From Ramlibacter sp. (GTDB lineage: Bacteria; Pseudomonadota; Gammaproteobacteria; Burkholderiales; Burkholderiaceae_C), in the NCBI GenBank assembly GCA_021323335.1, contig JAJTCN010000016.1, positions 1 through 35,264 on the forward strand: 35,264 nucleotides of DNA, given 5' to 3'. Made by a program: the position numbers and the translations under genes. Positions 8,193 through 16,335 of the stretch are shown here, one piece after another. The notes below the pieces were generated by a model that did no database searches, was not told where the DNA came from, and worked only from the letters and a program-made list of their open reading frames with translations. Each line of letters opens with the position of its first letter. Position 1 is the stretch's first letter.

Positions 8193-8918
8193 ATGGCGCC
8201 GGCTGCGGGACCGGACGCGCCGGTCCTGCAGGCCCGCGCGCTGACCAAGACCTATGGCAGCGGCGACTCCGCCGTGCACGCGCTGCGCGCCGTCGACCTC
8301 GACGTCGCGCGGGGCGAATTCGTGGTGCTGCTGGGCGCCTCCGGCAGCGGCAAGTCGACGCTGCTGAACATCCTGGGCGGCCTGGACGTGCCGAGCTCGG
8401 GCGAACTCCTGTTCGAGGGCCGTGCGCTCACCGGCGCCGGCGACGCCGCGCTCACCAGCTACCGGCGCGAGCACGTCGGCTTCGTCTTCCAGTTCTACAA
8501 CCTGATCCCCAGCCTCACCACCGCCGAGAACGTGGCGCTGGTGACCGACATCGCGGTCGACCCCATGCCGGTGGACGAAGCGCTGGAGCTGGTCGCCCTT
8601 TCGCCGCGCCGCAACCACTTCCCCTCGCAGCTGTCCGGCGGCGAGCAGCAGCGCGTGGCGATCGCCCGCGCCATCGCCAAGCGGCCGCAACTGCTGCTCT
8701 GCGACGAACCGACGGGCGCCCTCGACTACGCCACCGGCAAGCTGGTGCTGGAGGTGATCGCGCGCATCAACCGCGAACTCGGCACCACCGCCCTGGTCAT
8801 CACGCACAACGCGGCCATCGCCGGCATGGCGGACCGGGTGGTGCGCCTGTCCGATGGCCGCATCGCCAGCATCGAGCGCCCGGCGCGGCGCCTGACGCCG
8901 GCGGAACTGTCGTGGTGA
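8193..8918 (+). CDS. ABC exporter ATPase, LolD/MacB class
   Basis: This 241-aa ATPase has Walker [10 protein letters not shown] at 48-56, the Q-loop near residue 100 ([13 protein letters not shown]), signature LSGGEQQRV from 147, Walker B LLLCDEP at 167-173 and the switch histidine at 205 (ITHN). The sequence belongs to the LolD/MacB/FtsE class that drives FtsX-type permeases rather than classical importers. It is followed 4 bp later by such a permease and then by an HlyD adaptor, so the three should form one tripartite-style export or mechanotransmission machine. No outer-membrane factor is encoded nearby. Confidence 0.93.
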   Translation: MAPAAGPDAPVLQARALTKTYGSGDSAVHALRAVDLDVARGEFVVLLGASGSGKSTLLNILGGLDVPSSGELLFEGRALTGAGDAALTSYRREHVGFVFQFYNLIPSLTTAENVALVTDIAVDPMPVDEALELVALSPRRNHFPSQLSGGEQQRVAIARAIAKRPQLLLCDEPTGALDYATGKLVLEVIARINRELGTTALVITHNAAIAGMADRVVRLSDGRIASIERPARRLTPAELSW

Positions 8919-8922
8919 CGGC

Positions 8923-11289
8923 ATGAAGGCCCTGGACCGCAAGGTGCTGCGCGACCTGCGCCTGCTCTGGAGCCAGGCGGTCACGATCGCGCTGGTGGTG
9001 GCCAGCGGCATCGGCGGCTTCGTCGCCACCCTCTCCGCGGTGGAATCGCTGGAGCTGGCACGGGACGCCTTCTACGCCGAGGGCCATTTCGCCGACGCCT
9101 TCGCCCGCATCAAGCGCGCGCCCGACGGCGTGGCGCAGCGGCTGGGCGAGCTGCCCGGCATCGCGGACACGCAGGCCACGGTGGAAGCCATGGCCCGCAT
9201 CACAGTGCCCACCACGGTGGACCCGGTGATGGGCCAGCTGATCGGCTGGGACGAGCGCCGGGCGCAGCGGCTCGACCGCGTGCAGTTGCGCACGGGACGC
9301 TGGCCCACCGCCGGCACGCAGGCCGGTGGCGACATGGAGGCGGTGGTCGCCGAAGGATTCGCGCTGGCCCACAAGATGCAGCCGGGCGCCACGGTGTCGG
9401 CGCTCGTCAACGGCAAGCGGCGCACCCTGCGCATCACCGGCACCGCGCTGTCGCCCGAGTACATCTTCGGCGGCCTCATGGGCATGCCGGACATGCGCGC
9501 CTTCGGCGTGTTCTGGGTGCCGAAGGACGAACTGGCCGCGGCGATGGACCTGCGCGGCGCCTTCAACCACGTCGCCCTCAAGCTGGCGCCCGGCGCCTCC
9601 GAACCGGCCGTGCTGGCCGCCGTCACGCGCGTGCTCGCGCCGTACGGCGGCGCCCCCGCGCACGGACGCGACGAACAGGCTTCGCACGCGATGCTGGACA
9701 ACGAGATCCGCGAACAGCGCGTGCTGGGCACCATCCTGCCCGCGATCTTCCTGGCCGTGGCCGGCTTCCTGCTGCACGTGGTGACGGCCCGCCTGGTGGC
9801 CACGCAACGCGAGCAGGTGGCGGCGCTCAAGGCCCTGGGCTACACGGACGCCGCGATCGCCGCGCACTACCTGAAGCTGGTGACGCCGATGGTGATCGGC
9901 GGCTACCTGCTCGGCCTGATGCTGGGCAAGGTGCTGGGACTGGGGCTCCTGAGCCTGTACGGCGAGATCTTCCGCTTCCCGCGCTTCGAGCACGCGCTCT
10001 CGCCCGAACTCGCCGCCATCGGCTTCCTGATCGTCGCCGTCACCGCGGTGCTCGGCACGCTCACCGCCATCGCCGCGACCGTGCGACTGTCCCCCGCCGA
10101 AGCGATGCGGCCGCCCGCGCCCGGCCGCTACCGGCGTGCCCTGCTGGAGCGGCTGCCGGGGCTGGGCGCCGGCCCGGCCCTGCGCATGATGCTGCGCAAC
10201 ATCGAGCGCCGGCCGCTGCGCAGCGCGCTGACCACCGGCGGGATCGCGGCGGCGGTGGCCATCGTCATCCTCGGCAACTTCTTCCGCGACGCCATCGACA
10301 CCATCGTGGACACGCAGTTCAACCTGGGCATGCGCGGCGACGTCGTCGTCTGGATGGTCGATGCGGTGGACGCCGGCGCGGGCCGCGAACTGGCGCGGCT
10401 GCCAGGCGTGCTGGAAGTGGAGGCGGGGCGCCGCGTCGCCGTCCGCTTCAGCAACGGCCAGTACAGCGAGGCGGGCAACATCGAGGGCTACCCGGCGCAG
10501 CCGCGGCTGCAGCGCATCGTGGACATCGACCAGCAGGCCATGCTGCCGGGAAGCTCCGGCCTGGTGATGACCGATCGCCTGGCGGCCAAGCTCGGCCTCG
10601 AGCCTGGCGACACGGTGACGTTCGAAGTGCGCGAGGACCGCCGGCAGGTGCGGCAGGTGGTGCTGGAACGCACGGTGGCCAACATGATGGGGCTGAGCGC
10701 GTACATGGAGCGCGACGCCCTCAACCGGCTGCTGGGCGACGGCGACCTCGCCAACAACTTCAGCCTGCGCGCCGACGCTTCGGCGCAGCCCCGGCTGCTG
10801 CAGGCGACCCAGCTGCTGCCGCGCGTCGCGGGGGCCTTCAGCAAGGCCACGCTGCTGCGCAACATGCAGGAAATCAGCGCCCGCAATATCCGCATCATGA
10901 GCAGCATCCTGACCGCCTTCGCGGCGGTCATCGCCGTCGGCGTCGTCTACAACAATGCCCGCATCGCGCTGTCGGAGCGCAGCTGGGAACTGGCCAGCCT
11001 GCGGGTGCTGGGCTTCACGCGGGCCGAAGTGTCGGTTCTGCTGCTGGGCGAACTGGCGCTGGGCATCGCGGTGGCCCTGCCGCTCGGCATGCTGCTCGGT
11101 TGGGCGCTGATGCGCGGGCTGGTGCAGATGATCCGCTCCGACCAGTTCCTCTTTCCGGCGGTGATCGGACCGCGCACCTACGCCTGGGCGGCGCTGTGCG
11201 TCGTCGCCGCCGGCGTCGCCAGCGCGCTGGTGGTGCGCCGGCGCATCGACCGCCTCGACATGGTGGCCGCACTCAAGACACGGGAATAG
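8923..11289 (+). CDS. FtsX/MacB-type ABC transporter permease with two FtsX domains
   Basis: This 788-aa permease has an N-terminal membrane helix (about residues 15-38), a periplasmic region with a MacB-like character, an FtsX domain at about 265-390 ([20 protein letters not shown] onward), a second periplasmic part, and a second FtsX domain at about 660-780 ending in [18 protein letters not shown]. That gives eight or more helices, the layout of long two-FtsX permeases such as the LolCE-like and YbbP/DevC relatives. It lies between its ATPase (4-bp gap) and an HlyD adaptor (2-bp gap). The substrate is unknown; envelope lipids, lipoproteins and small toxic molecules are the usual cargo of relatives. 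Confidence 0.9.
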   Translation: MKALDRKVLRDLRLLWSQAVTIALVVASGIGGFVATLSAVESLELARDAFYAEGHFADAFARIKRAPDGVAQRLGELPGIADTQATVEAMARITVPTTVDPVMGQLIGWDERRAQRLDRVQLRTGRWPTAGTQAGGDMEAVVAEGFALAHKMQPGATVSALVNGKRRTLRITGTALSPEYIFGGLMGMPDMRAFGVFWVPKDELAAAMDLRGAFNHVALKLAPGASEPAVLAAVTRVLAPYGGAPAHGRDEQASHAMLDNEIREQRVLGTILPAIFLAVAGFLLHVVTARLVATQREQVAALKALGYTDAAIAAHYLKLVTPMVIGGYLLGLMLGKVLGLGLLSLYGEIFRFPRFEHALSPELAAIGFLIVAVTAVLGTLTAIAATVRLSPAEAMRPPAPGRYRRALLERLPGLGAGPALRMMLRNIERRPLRSALTTGGIAAAVAIVILGNFFRDAIDTIVDTQFNLGMRGDVVVWMVDAVDAGAGRELARLPGVLEVEAGRRVAVRFSNGQYSEAGNIEGYPAQPRLQRIVDIDQQAMLPGSSGLVMTDRLAAKLGLEPGDTVTFEVREDRRQVRQVVLERTVANMMGLSAYMERDALNRLLGDGDLANNFSLRADASAQPRLLQATQLLPRVAGAFSKATLLRNMQEISARNIRIMSSILTAFAAVIAVGVVYNNARIALSERSWELASLRVLGFTRAEVSVLLLGELALGIAVALPLGMLLGWALMRGLVQMIRSDQFLFPAVIGPRTYAWAALCVVAAGVASALVVRRRIDRLDMVAALKTRE

Positions 11290-11291
11290 AC

Positions 11292-12482
11292 ATGAATGCC
11301 AAGAAAACCTTCCTCTGGGCCGCGGCCGGCGCCGGCGCGCTGGGAATGCTGGCCTGGGCCTTCGCGCCGCGGCCGGTGCAGGTGGAAACCGCGGTGGTGC
11401 AGTCCGGCCGCTTCGAGCAGTCCATCGAGGAGGACGGTCGCACGCGCATCCGCGACCGCTACACGGTGTCGGCGCCGGTGGCGGCGCGCCTCACGCGCAT
11501 CGCGCTGAAGGAAGGCGACCGCGTCCGCGCGGGCGAAGCCGTGGCCACGCTGGTCCCCGCCATGTCCGCGATGATCGACGAGCGCAGCACCCGCGAGGCC
11601 CAGGCGCGTTACCAGGCCGCGCGCGCGAACGTCAGCCGCGCGCTGGCCCGTCTGGCGCGCTCCGGCGTGTCGCAGGAGGAGGCGCAGCTGGAGCTGCACC
11701 GCACCGAGAAGCTGGCGCGCGAAGGTTTCCTGTCGGCCTCCCGGCTGGACAGCGCCCGGCTCGCGCTGGCCGGCGCGAAGCGCGAAGTCGAGGGCGCCAG
11801 CGCCGAACACGCGGCGGCGGTGCAGGACCAGGCGCAGGCCGCGGCGGCGCTGCAGCCGGTGGGCGCCGGCACGGGGCGGCCGCTCACCCTGCACGCCCCG
11901 GTGGACGGCGTGGTGCTGCGCGTGGCCCAGCCGAGCGAAGCGACGCTGCCCGCGGGCGCCGCACTGCTGGACATCGGCGATCCGCGTCGCATGGAAGTGG
12001 TGGCGGACCTGCTGACGGTCGATGCCGTGCAGGCGCAGCCCGGCGCCCGCGCCGTGCTGGAGCGCTGGGGCGGCCCGCCGGTGGGGGGGCGCGTGCGGCG
12101 CGTGGAGCCGGGGGCCTTCACCAAGGTGTCGGCGCTCGGCATCGAGGAGCAGCGGGTGAAGGTCATCGTCGACCTGGAAGGCGATGCGCCTCCCGCATGG
12201 CAGGCGATGGGCGACGGCTATCGCGTCACGCTGCGCGTCATCACGCGCTCGGTGGACGCTGCGGTGCTGGCGCCGGTGGGCGCGCTGTTCCCGGTCGGCG
12301 ACGGTGGCTTCGCGGTCTACCGCGTGGACGACGGCCGCGCCCGGCTGCAGGTGGTGGAGGTGGGCGGCCGCAACGGCAACGACGCGTGGGTGCGCTCCGG
12401 GCTGCAAGCTGGACAGACCCTGGTCGTGTATCCGCCACCTTCCGTGGCCGACGGCAAGCGCGTGCAGGTGCGCAAGCTGTAG
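11292..12482 (+). CDS. HlyD/RND-type periplasmic adaptor protein
   Basis: This 396-aa membrane fusion protein has one N-terminal membrane anchor (residues about 6-26), a lipoyl/barrel-sandwich half from about 35 (RYTVSAPVAARLTRIALKEGDRVRAGE), an alpha-helical hairpin at about 95-190 rich in Ala, Arg and Glu, the second lipoyl half (LTLHAPVDGVVLRV) and beta-barrel and membrane-proximal domains. It would link the preceding FtsX-type permease to an outer-membrane channel. The ATG lies just 2 bp after the permease stop, so the two are probably translationally coupled. An outer-membrane TolC-like partner is not in the window. Confidence 0.9.
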   Translation: MNAKKTFLWAAAGAGALGMLAWAFAPRPVQVETAVVQSGRFEQSIEEDGRTRIRDRYTVSAPVAARLTRIALKEGDRVRAGEAVATLVPAMSAMIDERSTREAQARYQAARANVSRALARLARSGVSQEEAQLELHRTEKLAREGFLSASRLDSARLALAGAKREVEGASAEHAAAVQDQAQAAAALQPVGAGTGRPLTLHAPVDGVVLRVAQPSEATLPAGAALLDIGDPRRMEVVADLLTVDAVQAQPGARAVLERWGGPPVGGRVRRVEPGAFTKVSALGIEEQRVKVIVDLEGDAPPAWQAMGDGYRVTLRVITRSVDAAVLAPVGALFPVGDGGFAVYRVDDGRARLQVVEVGGRNGNDAWVRSGLQAGQTLVVYPPPSVADGKRVQVRKL

Positions 12483-12492
12483 GCTTCGCCCC

Positions 12493-13431
12493 ATGACGGA
12501 CATCCTGACGATCACCATGAATCCGGCGGTGGACGTGTTCACGTCCACGGCGAACGTGCGACCGACGCACAAGCTGCGCTGCGGGCCGGCGCTGGTGCAC
12601 CCCGGCGGCGGCGGCATCAACGTGGCGCGCGTGCTGGCGCGGCTGGACGTGCAGGCGCTGGCGCTTTATCCGGCGGGTGGGCTGACCGGCGGGGTGCTGC
12701 GCAAGCTGCTCGAAGCCGAAGGCGTGCCGGGCCGCGCGGTGGCGATCGCCGGCGAGACGCGCGAGAGCTTCACCGTGCACGACGAAGGCAGCGGGCAGGA
12801 CTACCGCTTCGTCCTGCCGGGACCCCATCTCACCGGCGCCGAGTGGCAGGCCTGCCTGGAGGCGGCGGTCACGGTGCCGGTCGCAAGCAGGCTGGCGGTG
12901 GCCAGCGGCAGCCTGCCGCCGGGCGTGCCCGACGATGTCTACGCGCGCCTGGCCCGCCGGCTGGCGACGCAGGGCGTGCGGCTGGCGCTGGACACGTCGG
13001 GACCGGCGCTGGCCGCGGCGCTCGAGGCGGGGGTGTACCTGGTCAAGCCCAGCTTGCGGGAACTGGGGGACCTGACCGGCGCCGTGCTCGACACGCCGGC
13101 GCGGCGGCTGGCGGCTTGCCGCTCCATCGTGCACGCAGGACGTGCCGAGGTCGTCGCACTGTCGCTGGGAGCCGAAGGCGCCCTGCTGGTCACGCGCGAG
13201 GGCGCGTGGCAGGCGGCCGCGCTGGCCGTGCCGGTCGCCAGCACGGTCGGGGCCGGCGACAGTTTCCTCGGCGCCCTGCTGGCTGCCCGAAGCCGCGGCA
13301 TGGGTTTCGACGAAGCGCTGGCGCGCGGCATCGCCGCCTCCGCCGCGGCCCTGCTCGCCAGCGGCACCGCGCTGTGCCAGCGGGCCGACTTCGAGCGGCT
13401 GCTGCCGCAGGTGCGCGTGCAGCCGCTTTGA
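12493..13431 (+). CDS. pfkB: 6-phosphofructokinase, PfkB (Pfk-2) type
   Basis: This 312-aa ribokinase-superfamily enzyme closely follows the E. coli PfkB pattern: LTITMNPAVD at the N-terminus, KLRC at 27-30, PGGGGINVAR at 37-46, a PAGG-TG turn near 60-66, SGSLPPGV at 138-145, LVKPS-REL at 183-190, STVGAGDS at 250-257 with D256 as the catalytic base, and a GTALC segment near the C-terminus. It phosphorylates fructose 6-phosphate (1-phosphofructokinase or tagatose-6-P kinase are alternatives). It is the last gene of the hsp20 operon, 10 bp after the adaptor. A glycolytic kinase in an FNR-promoted stress operon suggests a switch toward fermentative ATP supply. Confidence 0.88.
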   Translation: MTDILTITMNPAVDVFTSTANVRPTHKLRCGPALVHPGGGGINVARVLARLDVQALALYPAGGLTGGVLRKLLEAEGVPGRAVAIAGETRESFTVHDEGSGQDYRFVLPGPHLTGAEWQACLEAAVTVPVASRLAVASGSLPPGVPDDVYARLARRLATQGVRLALDTSGPALAAALEAGVYLVKPSLRELGDLTGAVLDTPARRLAACRSIVHAGRAEVVALSLGAEGALLVTREGAWQAAALAVPVASTVGAGDSFLGALLAARSRGMGFDEALARGIAASAAALLASGTALCQRADFERLLPQVRVQPL

Positions 13432-13452
13432 CTCCCTCCCCCGCCGAAAACT

Positions 13453-13473
13453 CCCTCCCCCTCTGGGGGAGGG
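13453..13473. terminator. C/G-rich hairpin between convergent genes (terminator or repeat element)
   Basis: CCCTCCCCC (13453-13461) pairs perfectly with GGGGGAGGG (13465-13473) around a TCT loop. It sits in the 69-bp gap between the converging pfkB and lipoprotein genes. No clear T-run follows; a G-rich stretch (GGGGTGGGGG) continues to about 13500. It may slow transcription from both sides, or be one copy of a dispersed intergenic repeat. Confidence 0.5.
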
Positions 13474-13500
13474 TTGGGGTGGGGGCCGGGGGTGGGGGCG

Positions 13501-13962
13501 CTAATTGACCGCCTGCCAGCTGCCGTCCGGCTGGCGGCAGGCCGTGCCGTACACCCTTTCGCTGCGTCCGCCGATCACCGTATCCATCGTGTATTCGCGG
13601 CACGGCCCCTGCGCCCGCGGATAGGTGCGGGTCGGATGCACGATGTAGACGTGCCCGGTGTCCGGGTTGCGCCAGCGGGTGGGCGCCCCCGTGGGACTGA
13701 CTTCGAGGGCGTGCGCGAAACGGATGCGGTCCGCGTCGTCCATCGAGCGCCCGATGCTGGCGCCGATGACGCCACCGGCGATGGCGCCGATCACCGTCGC
13801 AGCGGCGCGGCCGCTGCCGCTGCCGACCTGGTTGCCGACCACGCCGCCGACAACGGCGCCGATCACCGCGCCGGACTGCTCCCTCTGGTGGCCCGGCGGT
13901 GCCGCGCAGGCGCCCAGCAGCGCGGCCGCCGCCAAGGCGCCGAGGAAGGAAGTCTTGTTCAT
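13501..13962 (-). CDS. Glycine-zipper 17-kDa surface-antigen-like lipoprotein
   Basis: This 153-aa protein has a lipoprotein signal with lipobox LGAC (Cys at residue 19), then a glycine-zipper segment (GAVIGAVVGGVVGNQVG and GAIAGGVIGASIG, residues about 32-75), and a C-terminal domain of the Rickettsia 17-kDa antigen type (PCREYTMDTVIGG, ACRQPDGSWQ). It would be a lipid-anchored envelope protein. The ATG at 13962 is chosen because AGGAGA precedes it and the lipoprotein signal begins there. It lies downstream of the fnr-cbpA-cbpM genes on the same strand (97-bp gap). A TTGACC at 14063-14058 may be a -35, but no convincing -10 follows. Confidence 0.87.
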   Translation of the reverse strand: MNKTSFLGALAAAALLGACAAPPGHQREQSGAVIGAVVGGVVGNQVGSGSGRAAATVIGAIAGGVIGASIGRSMDDADRIRFAHALEVSPTGAPTRWRNPDTGHVYIVHPTRTYPRAQGPCREYTMDTVIGGRSERVYGTACRQPDGSWQAVN

Positions 13963-14059
13963 GGCAGTTCTCCTGCACCGCACTGCGCGGCGTTCCGTCC
14001 ATGTTCGCGCGGCGCCGCTGCGCCGCACTTGCGCCAGATCAGTGTGAGGCGATTCGGGG

Positions 14060-14416
14060 TCAACCGTGCGGCTCGCGCCAGGGCGCCGGGCCCTCGCGCA
14101 GCAAGGGCACGGGGTGCGGAAGCTGCGCCTGCAGCGACCGGACCTGCCGCTCGAGGTGCTGGATGCGCTCCAAATAGCCGAGCACCAGGCCCACCGAGAA
14201 CAGCTCGATGTCGAAGTGCCGCCGCAGCCGGAAGGCCTCGCGCAGGCGCGGCACGCACTCGGCGTCGAAGGCGGGCGGCTGCTGCCGCAGCGGCACCAGC
14301 ACCCCGTATTCGACCAGCTCGTCGATCTCGGCCAGCGTCATCCCGCACATCGATGCGAGGTCGCCCTGGCTCACGAGATGGGGCGATGCGAACCAGTCAT
14401 GTTCCGTGGGCTGCAT
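14060..14416 (-). CDS. cbpM: CbpM, modulator of the CbpA co-chaperone (MerR-like)
   Basis: This 118-aa protein has a MerR-like helix-turn-helix fold (QGDLASMCGMTLAEIDELVEYGVL, residues about 16-43), then a helical dimer segment (LRRHFDIELFSVGLVLGYLERIQHLERQVRSLQAQL), as in CbpM. The family binds the J-domain of CbpA and blocks its stimulation of DnaK. It overlaps the end of cbpA by 20 bp, with a strong AAAGGAGG site inside cbpA, the standard cbpA-cbpM arrangement. It ends with a proline/arginine-rich tail. Confidence 0.9.
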   Translation of the reverse strand: MQPTEHDWFASPHLVSQGDLASMCGMTLAEIDELVEYGVLVPLRQQPPAFDAECVPRLREAFRLRRHFDIELFSVGLVLGYLERIQHLERQVRSLQAQLPHPVPLLREGPAPWREPHG

Positions 14417-15341
14417 GGGCGTCCTCCTTTCCGGCGAAAGCGCGCGGCTGGAATGGCGAGGCCCGGGACAGCTCCTCGAACAGCTCGCGTTCGCGTGGCG
14501 TCAGCGTCGACGGCACGTCGATCCGCACGATGGCGTACAGGTCGCCCCGGCCGCCCTTGCCCGTGGCCAGGCCGCGACCACGCAGGCGCAGCTTGCGGCC
14601 GGAGCGCGTGCCCGCCGGGACGGTGAGCAACACCGGCTCGTCGAGCGTGGGCACCTCGACGTCGCCGCCCAGCGCGGCCTCCCAGGGTGAGAGCGCCAGG
14701 TCGAAATAGAGGTCGTGCCCGTCCGGGCGGAACACCGGATGCGGCGCCAGCGTGATGTGCAGGTAGATGTCGCCGGCGGGTCCGCCATGCCGGCCGGCCG
14801 CCCCGCGGCCGCGCAGCCGAAGGCGCTGGCCCTCGGTGGCGCCGGGCGGCACCGTCACCGCCAGCGTGCGCGTGCCGTCTTCGTGTTCCACGTCCAGGTT
14901 GACGGTGGTGCCGCGGTGCGCGTCCTCGAGGCCGACGCGCACCGTGGCTTCGTAGTCGCGCCCGCGCAGCGGCACCGGCTCGCCGCGCGCGCGACCCGGG
15001 CCGCGGCGGCCGCGCGCCAGCGCATCCAGCAGGTCCGACAGGTCCATGTCGGCGAATCCATCGGCGCCCGCGCCGCCGCCGAACTCGCGCTCCCAGCGGG
15101 GTGGCGGCGCGAAGTCCTCGCCCGGCGCACGCTTGCCCAACTGGTCGTAGGCGGCCCGCTTTTCCGGGTCCTTCAAGGTCGCGTAGGCCTCCCCGATCTC
15201 CTTGAAGCGCTCCTCGGCCTTCGCTTCCTTCGCGACGTCGGGATGATGCTGGCGCGCCAGCTTGCGATAGGCCTTCTTGATGGCTTCCGCGTCGGCATCC
15301 CGGGCCACGCCGAGCGTGGCGTAGTAGTCCTTGTATTTCAC
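14397..15341 (-). CDS. cbpA: CbpA-type DnaJ co-chaperone
   Basis: This 314-aa class B J-protein has a J-domain at residues 5-70 with HPD at 33-35, a Gly/Phe-containing linker (FGGGAGADGFADM, about 90-105) and a substrate-binding DnaJ C-terminal domain from about 125 to 300. The Cys-rich zinc finger of DnaJ is absent, as expected for CbpA. It would activate DnaK and may bind curved DNA. The start is a GTG at 15341 that overlaps the stop of the upstream FNR gene as GTGA, so translation is likely coupled to the regulator; in-frame sequence upstream of that GTG is antisense-like and not used. cbpM overlaps its 3' end. Confidence 0.93.
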   Translation of the reverse strand: MKYKDYYATLGVARDADAEAIKKAYRKLARQHHPDVAKEAKAEERFKEIGEAYATLKDPEKRAAYDQLGKRAPGEDFAPPPRWEREFGGGAGADGFADMDLSDLLDALARGRRGPGRARGEPVPLRGRDYEATVRVGLEDAHRGTTVNLDVEHEDGTRTLAVTVPPGATEGQRLRLRGRGAAGRHGGPAGDIYLHITLAPHPVFRPDGHDLYFDLALSPWEAALGGDVEVPTLDEPVLLTVPAGTRSGRKLRLRGRGLATGKGGRGDLYAIVRIDVPSTLTPRERELFEELSRASPFQPRAFAGKEDAHAAHGT

Positions 15342-16105
15342 TGCAGCCGTTCCTCGAAGGCCCGGGCCAGCCCGTCCGGGTCCGTGATGCGAACGTGCTT
15401 CCTGTCCACCACCAGCAGCCGCTGCTGCTGGAAGGCGGAGAAGGTGCGGCTGACGGTCTCGAACTTCATGCCCAGGTAACTGCCGATCTCGGCGCGCGAC
15501 ATGCGCAGGTGGAATTCGGTGGCGGAGTAGCCGCGCGCCTTCATCCGCTGCGAGATATTCAGCAGGAAGCCGGCCAGCCGCTCCTCCGCGTTGCGGCTTC
15601 CCAGCAGCATCATGAGGCCGTGTTCGCGCACGATCTCGGCGCTCATGAGGCGGGCGATCACCTGCTGCAGCCCGGTGCTGCCGGCCGAATGCCGCATCAG
15701 GCCCGGGTAGGGGATGGCGCAGACTTCCGCGTCTTCCAGCGCGATGGTCGCCGACGCGTGGCTGCCCGCGGCCACGCCGTCCAGGCCCATGAACTCGCCG
15801 GCCATGTGGAAGCCGGTGACCTGCTCCCGGCCGTCGGATGCGCTCACGGTGGACTTGAACGTGCCCCGCCGGACCGCGAACAGGAAGCGGAACTCCTCGC
15901 CTTCGTGGTACAGCGCCTGGCCTTCCTGCAGGCGCCGCCGGGCGAACATCATGCCGTCGAGGCCGTCCACGTCGCTGCCAGCCAGTCCACAAGGCAGGCA
16001 GAGCTCCTTCAGGTGGCATCCGGAACAGCCGGGCGCCGGCGCCGGACTGGTCCGGGGCAGGAAGAGGATGGACGCGGCGGCCTGGGACTGGATAGCGGTT
16101 TGCAT
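15338..16105 (-). CDS. fnr: FNR-type oxygen-sensing transcriptional regulator (4Fe-4S)
   Basis: This 255-aa CRP/FNR protein has the Fe-S ligand spacing C27-x2-C30-x5-C36 plus an internal cysteine C129 (AEVCAIP), the set used by E. coli FNR. There is one extra cysteine, C39. The cNMP-like sensory beta-roll occupies about 45-165 and a dimer helix follows. The DNA-binding helix at 202-226 carries E216-x2-S219-R220, the residues that read TTGAT half-sites. The ATG at 16105 is chosen because GGAGGAG lies just upstream; a longer in-frame start has none. It is the first gene of fnr-cbpA-cbpM. Five FNR-like promoters in this window are its likely targets. Confidence 0.92.
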   Translation of the reverse strand: MQTAIQSQAAASILFLPRTSPAPAPGCSGCHLKELCLPCGLAGSDVDGLDGMMFARRRLQEGQALYHEGEEFRFLFAVRRGTFKSTVSASDGREQVTGFHMAGEFMGLDGVAAGSHASATIALEDAEVCAIPYPGLMRHSAGSTGLQQVIARLMSAEIVREHGLMMLLGSRNAEERLAGFLLNISQRMKARGYSATEFHLRMSRAEIGSYLGMKFETVSRTFSAFQQQRLLVVDRKHVRITDPDGLARAFEERLQ

Positions 16106-16149
16106 GGTCACTCCTCCGTGCGGGTCGGAATGGCCCGGGACGTGCACCC

Positions 16150-16177
16150 AGTATCGGCAGCACGGGGCGTTCGGCAA
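16150..16177 (-). promoter_or_regulatory. Possible sigma-70 promoter of fnr-cbpA-cbpM
   Basis: On the minus strand, TTGCCG (16177 down to 16172) and GATACT (16155 down to 16150) are separated by 16 bp, each matching its consensus at four of six positions. Transcription would start near 16143, giving a leader of about 38 nt. The FNR-like box at 16272-16285 has no good -10 in this direction, so the regulator gene seems to use this separate promoter. Confidence 0.4.
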
Positions 16178-16271
16178 ATCGGCGGACTCCGAATCGATGA
16201 GCCGCCGCAGCCTATGCGCGCTAGGATTCGTCCGAGCGCCGCATGGGCAATCCGCCTAAGCGGCGGCGCCG

Positions 16272-16312
16272 TTGATCCAGGTCAACCGTGACCGCACCCG
16301 TCCTTCTAAGGT
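16272..16312 (+). promoter_or_regulatory. FNR-like promoter of the ubiB-FNT operon
   Basis: TTGATCCAGGTCAA (16272-16285) differs from the FNR consensus TTGAT-N4-ATCAA at one base. TAAGGT (16307-16312) begins 35 nt after the box's first base, the same hexamer and the same spacing as at the usp promoter. Transcription would start near 16319, 17 nt before the chosen ATG at 16336. Confidence 0.78.
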
Positions 16313-16335
16313 ACGGCTACACGACAGGAGACCGC

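Noticed and set aside
14050..14063. TTGACCCCGAATCG on the minus strand upstream of the 17-kDa lipoprotein gene as a sixth FNR-like box
   Set aside because: Only the first half-site fits; the second half does not match GTCAA or ATCAA, and the hexamer 35 nt downstream (GTGCGG) is not -10-like.
16272..16285. The ubiB FNR-like box also driving the fnr operon on the opposite strand
   Set aside because: The hexamer at the expected 35-nt distance on the minus strand (TTGCCC at 16250-16245) is not -10-like; a separate sigma-70-like pair lies nearer to fnr.
16288..16335. Earlier start for the UbiB-like protein at 16288
   Set aside because: The region overlaps the predicted promoter and start site, has no Shine-Dalgarno, and adds residues outside the conserved family.
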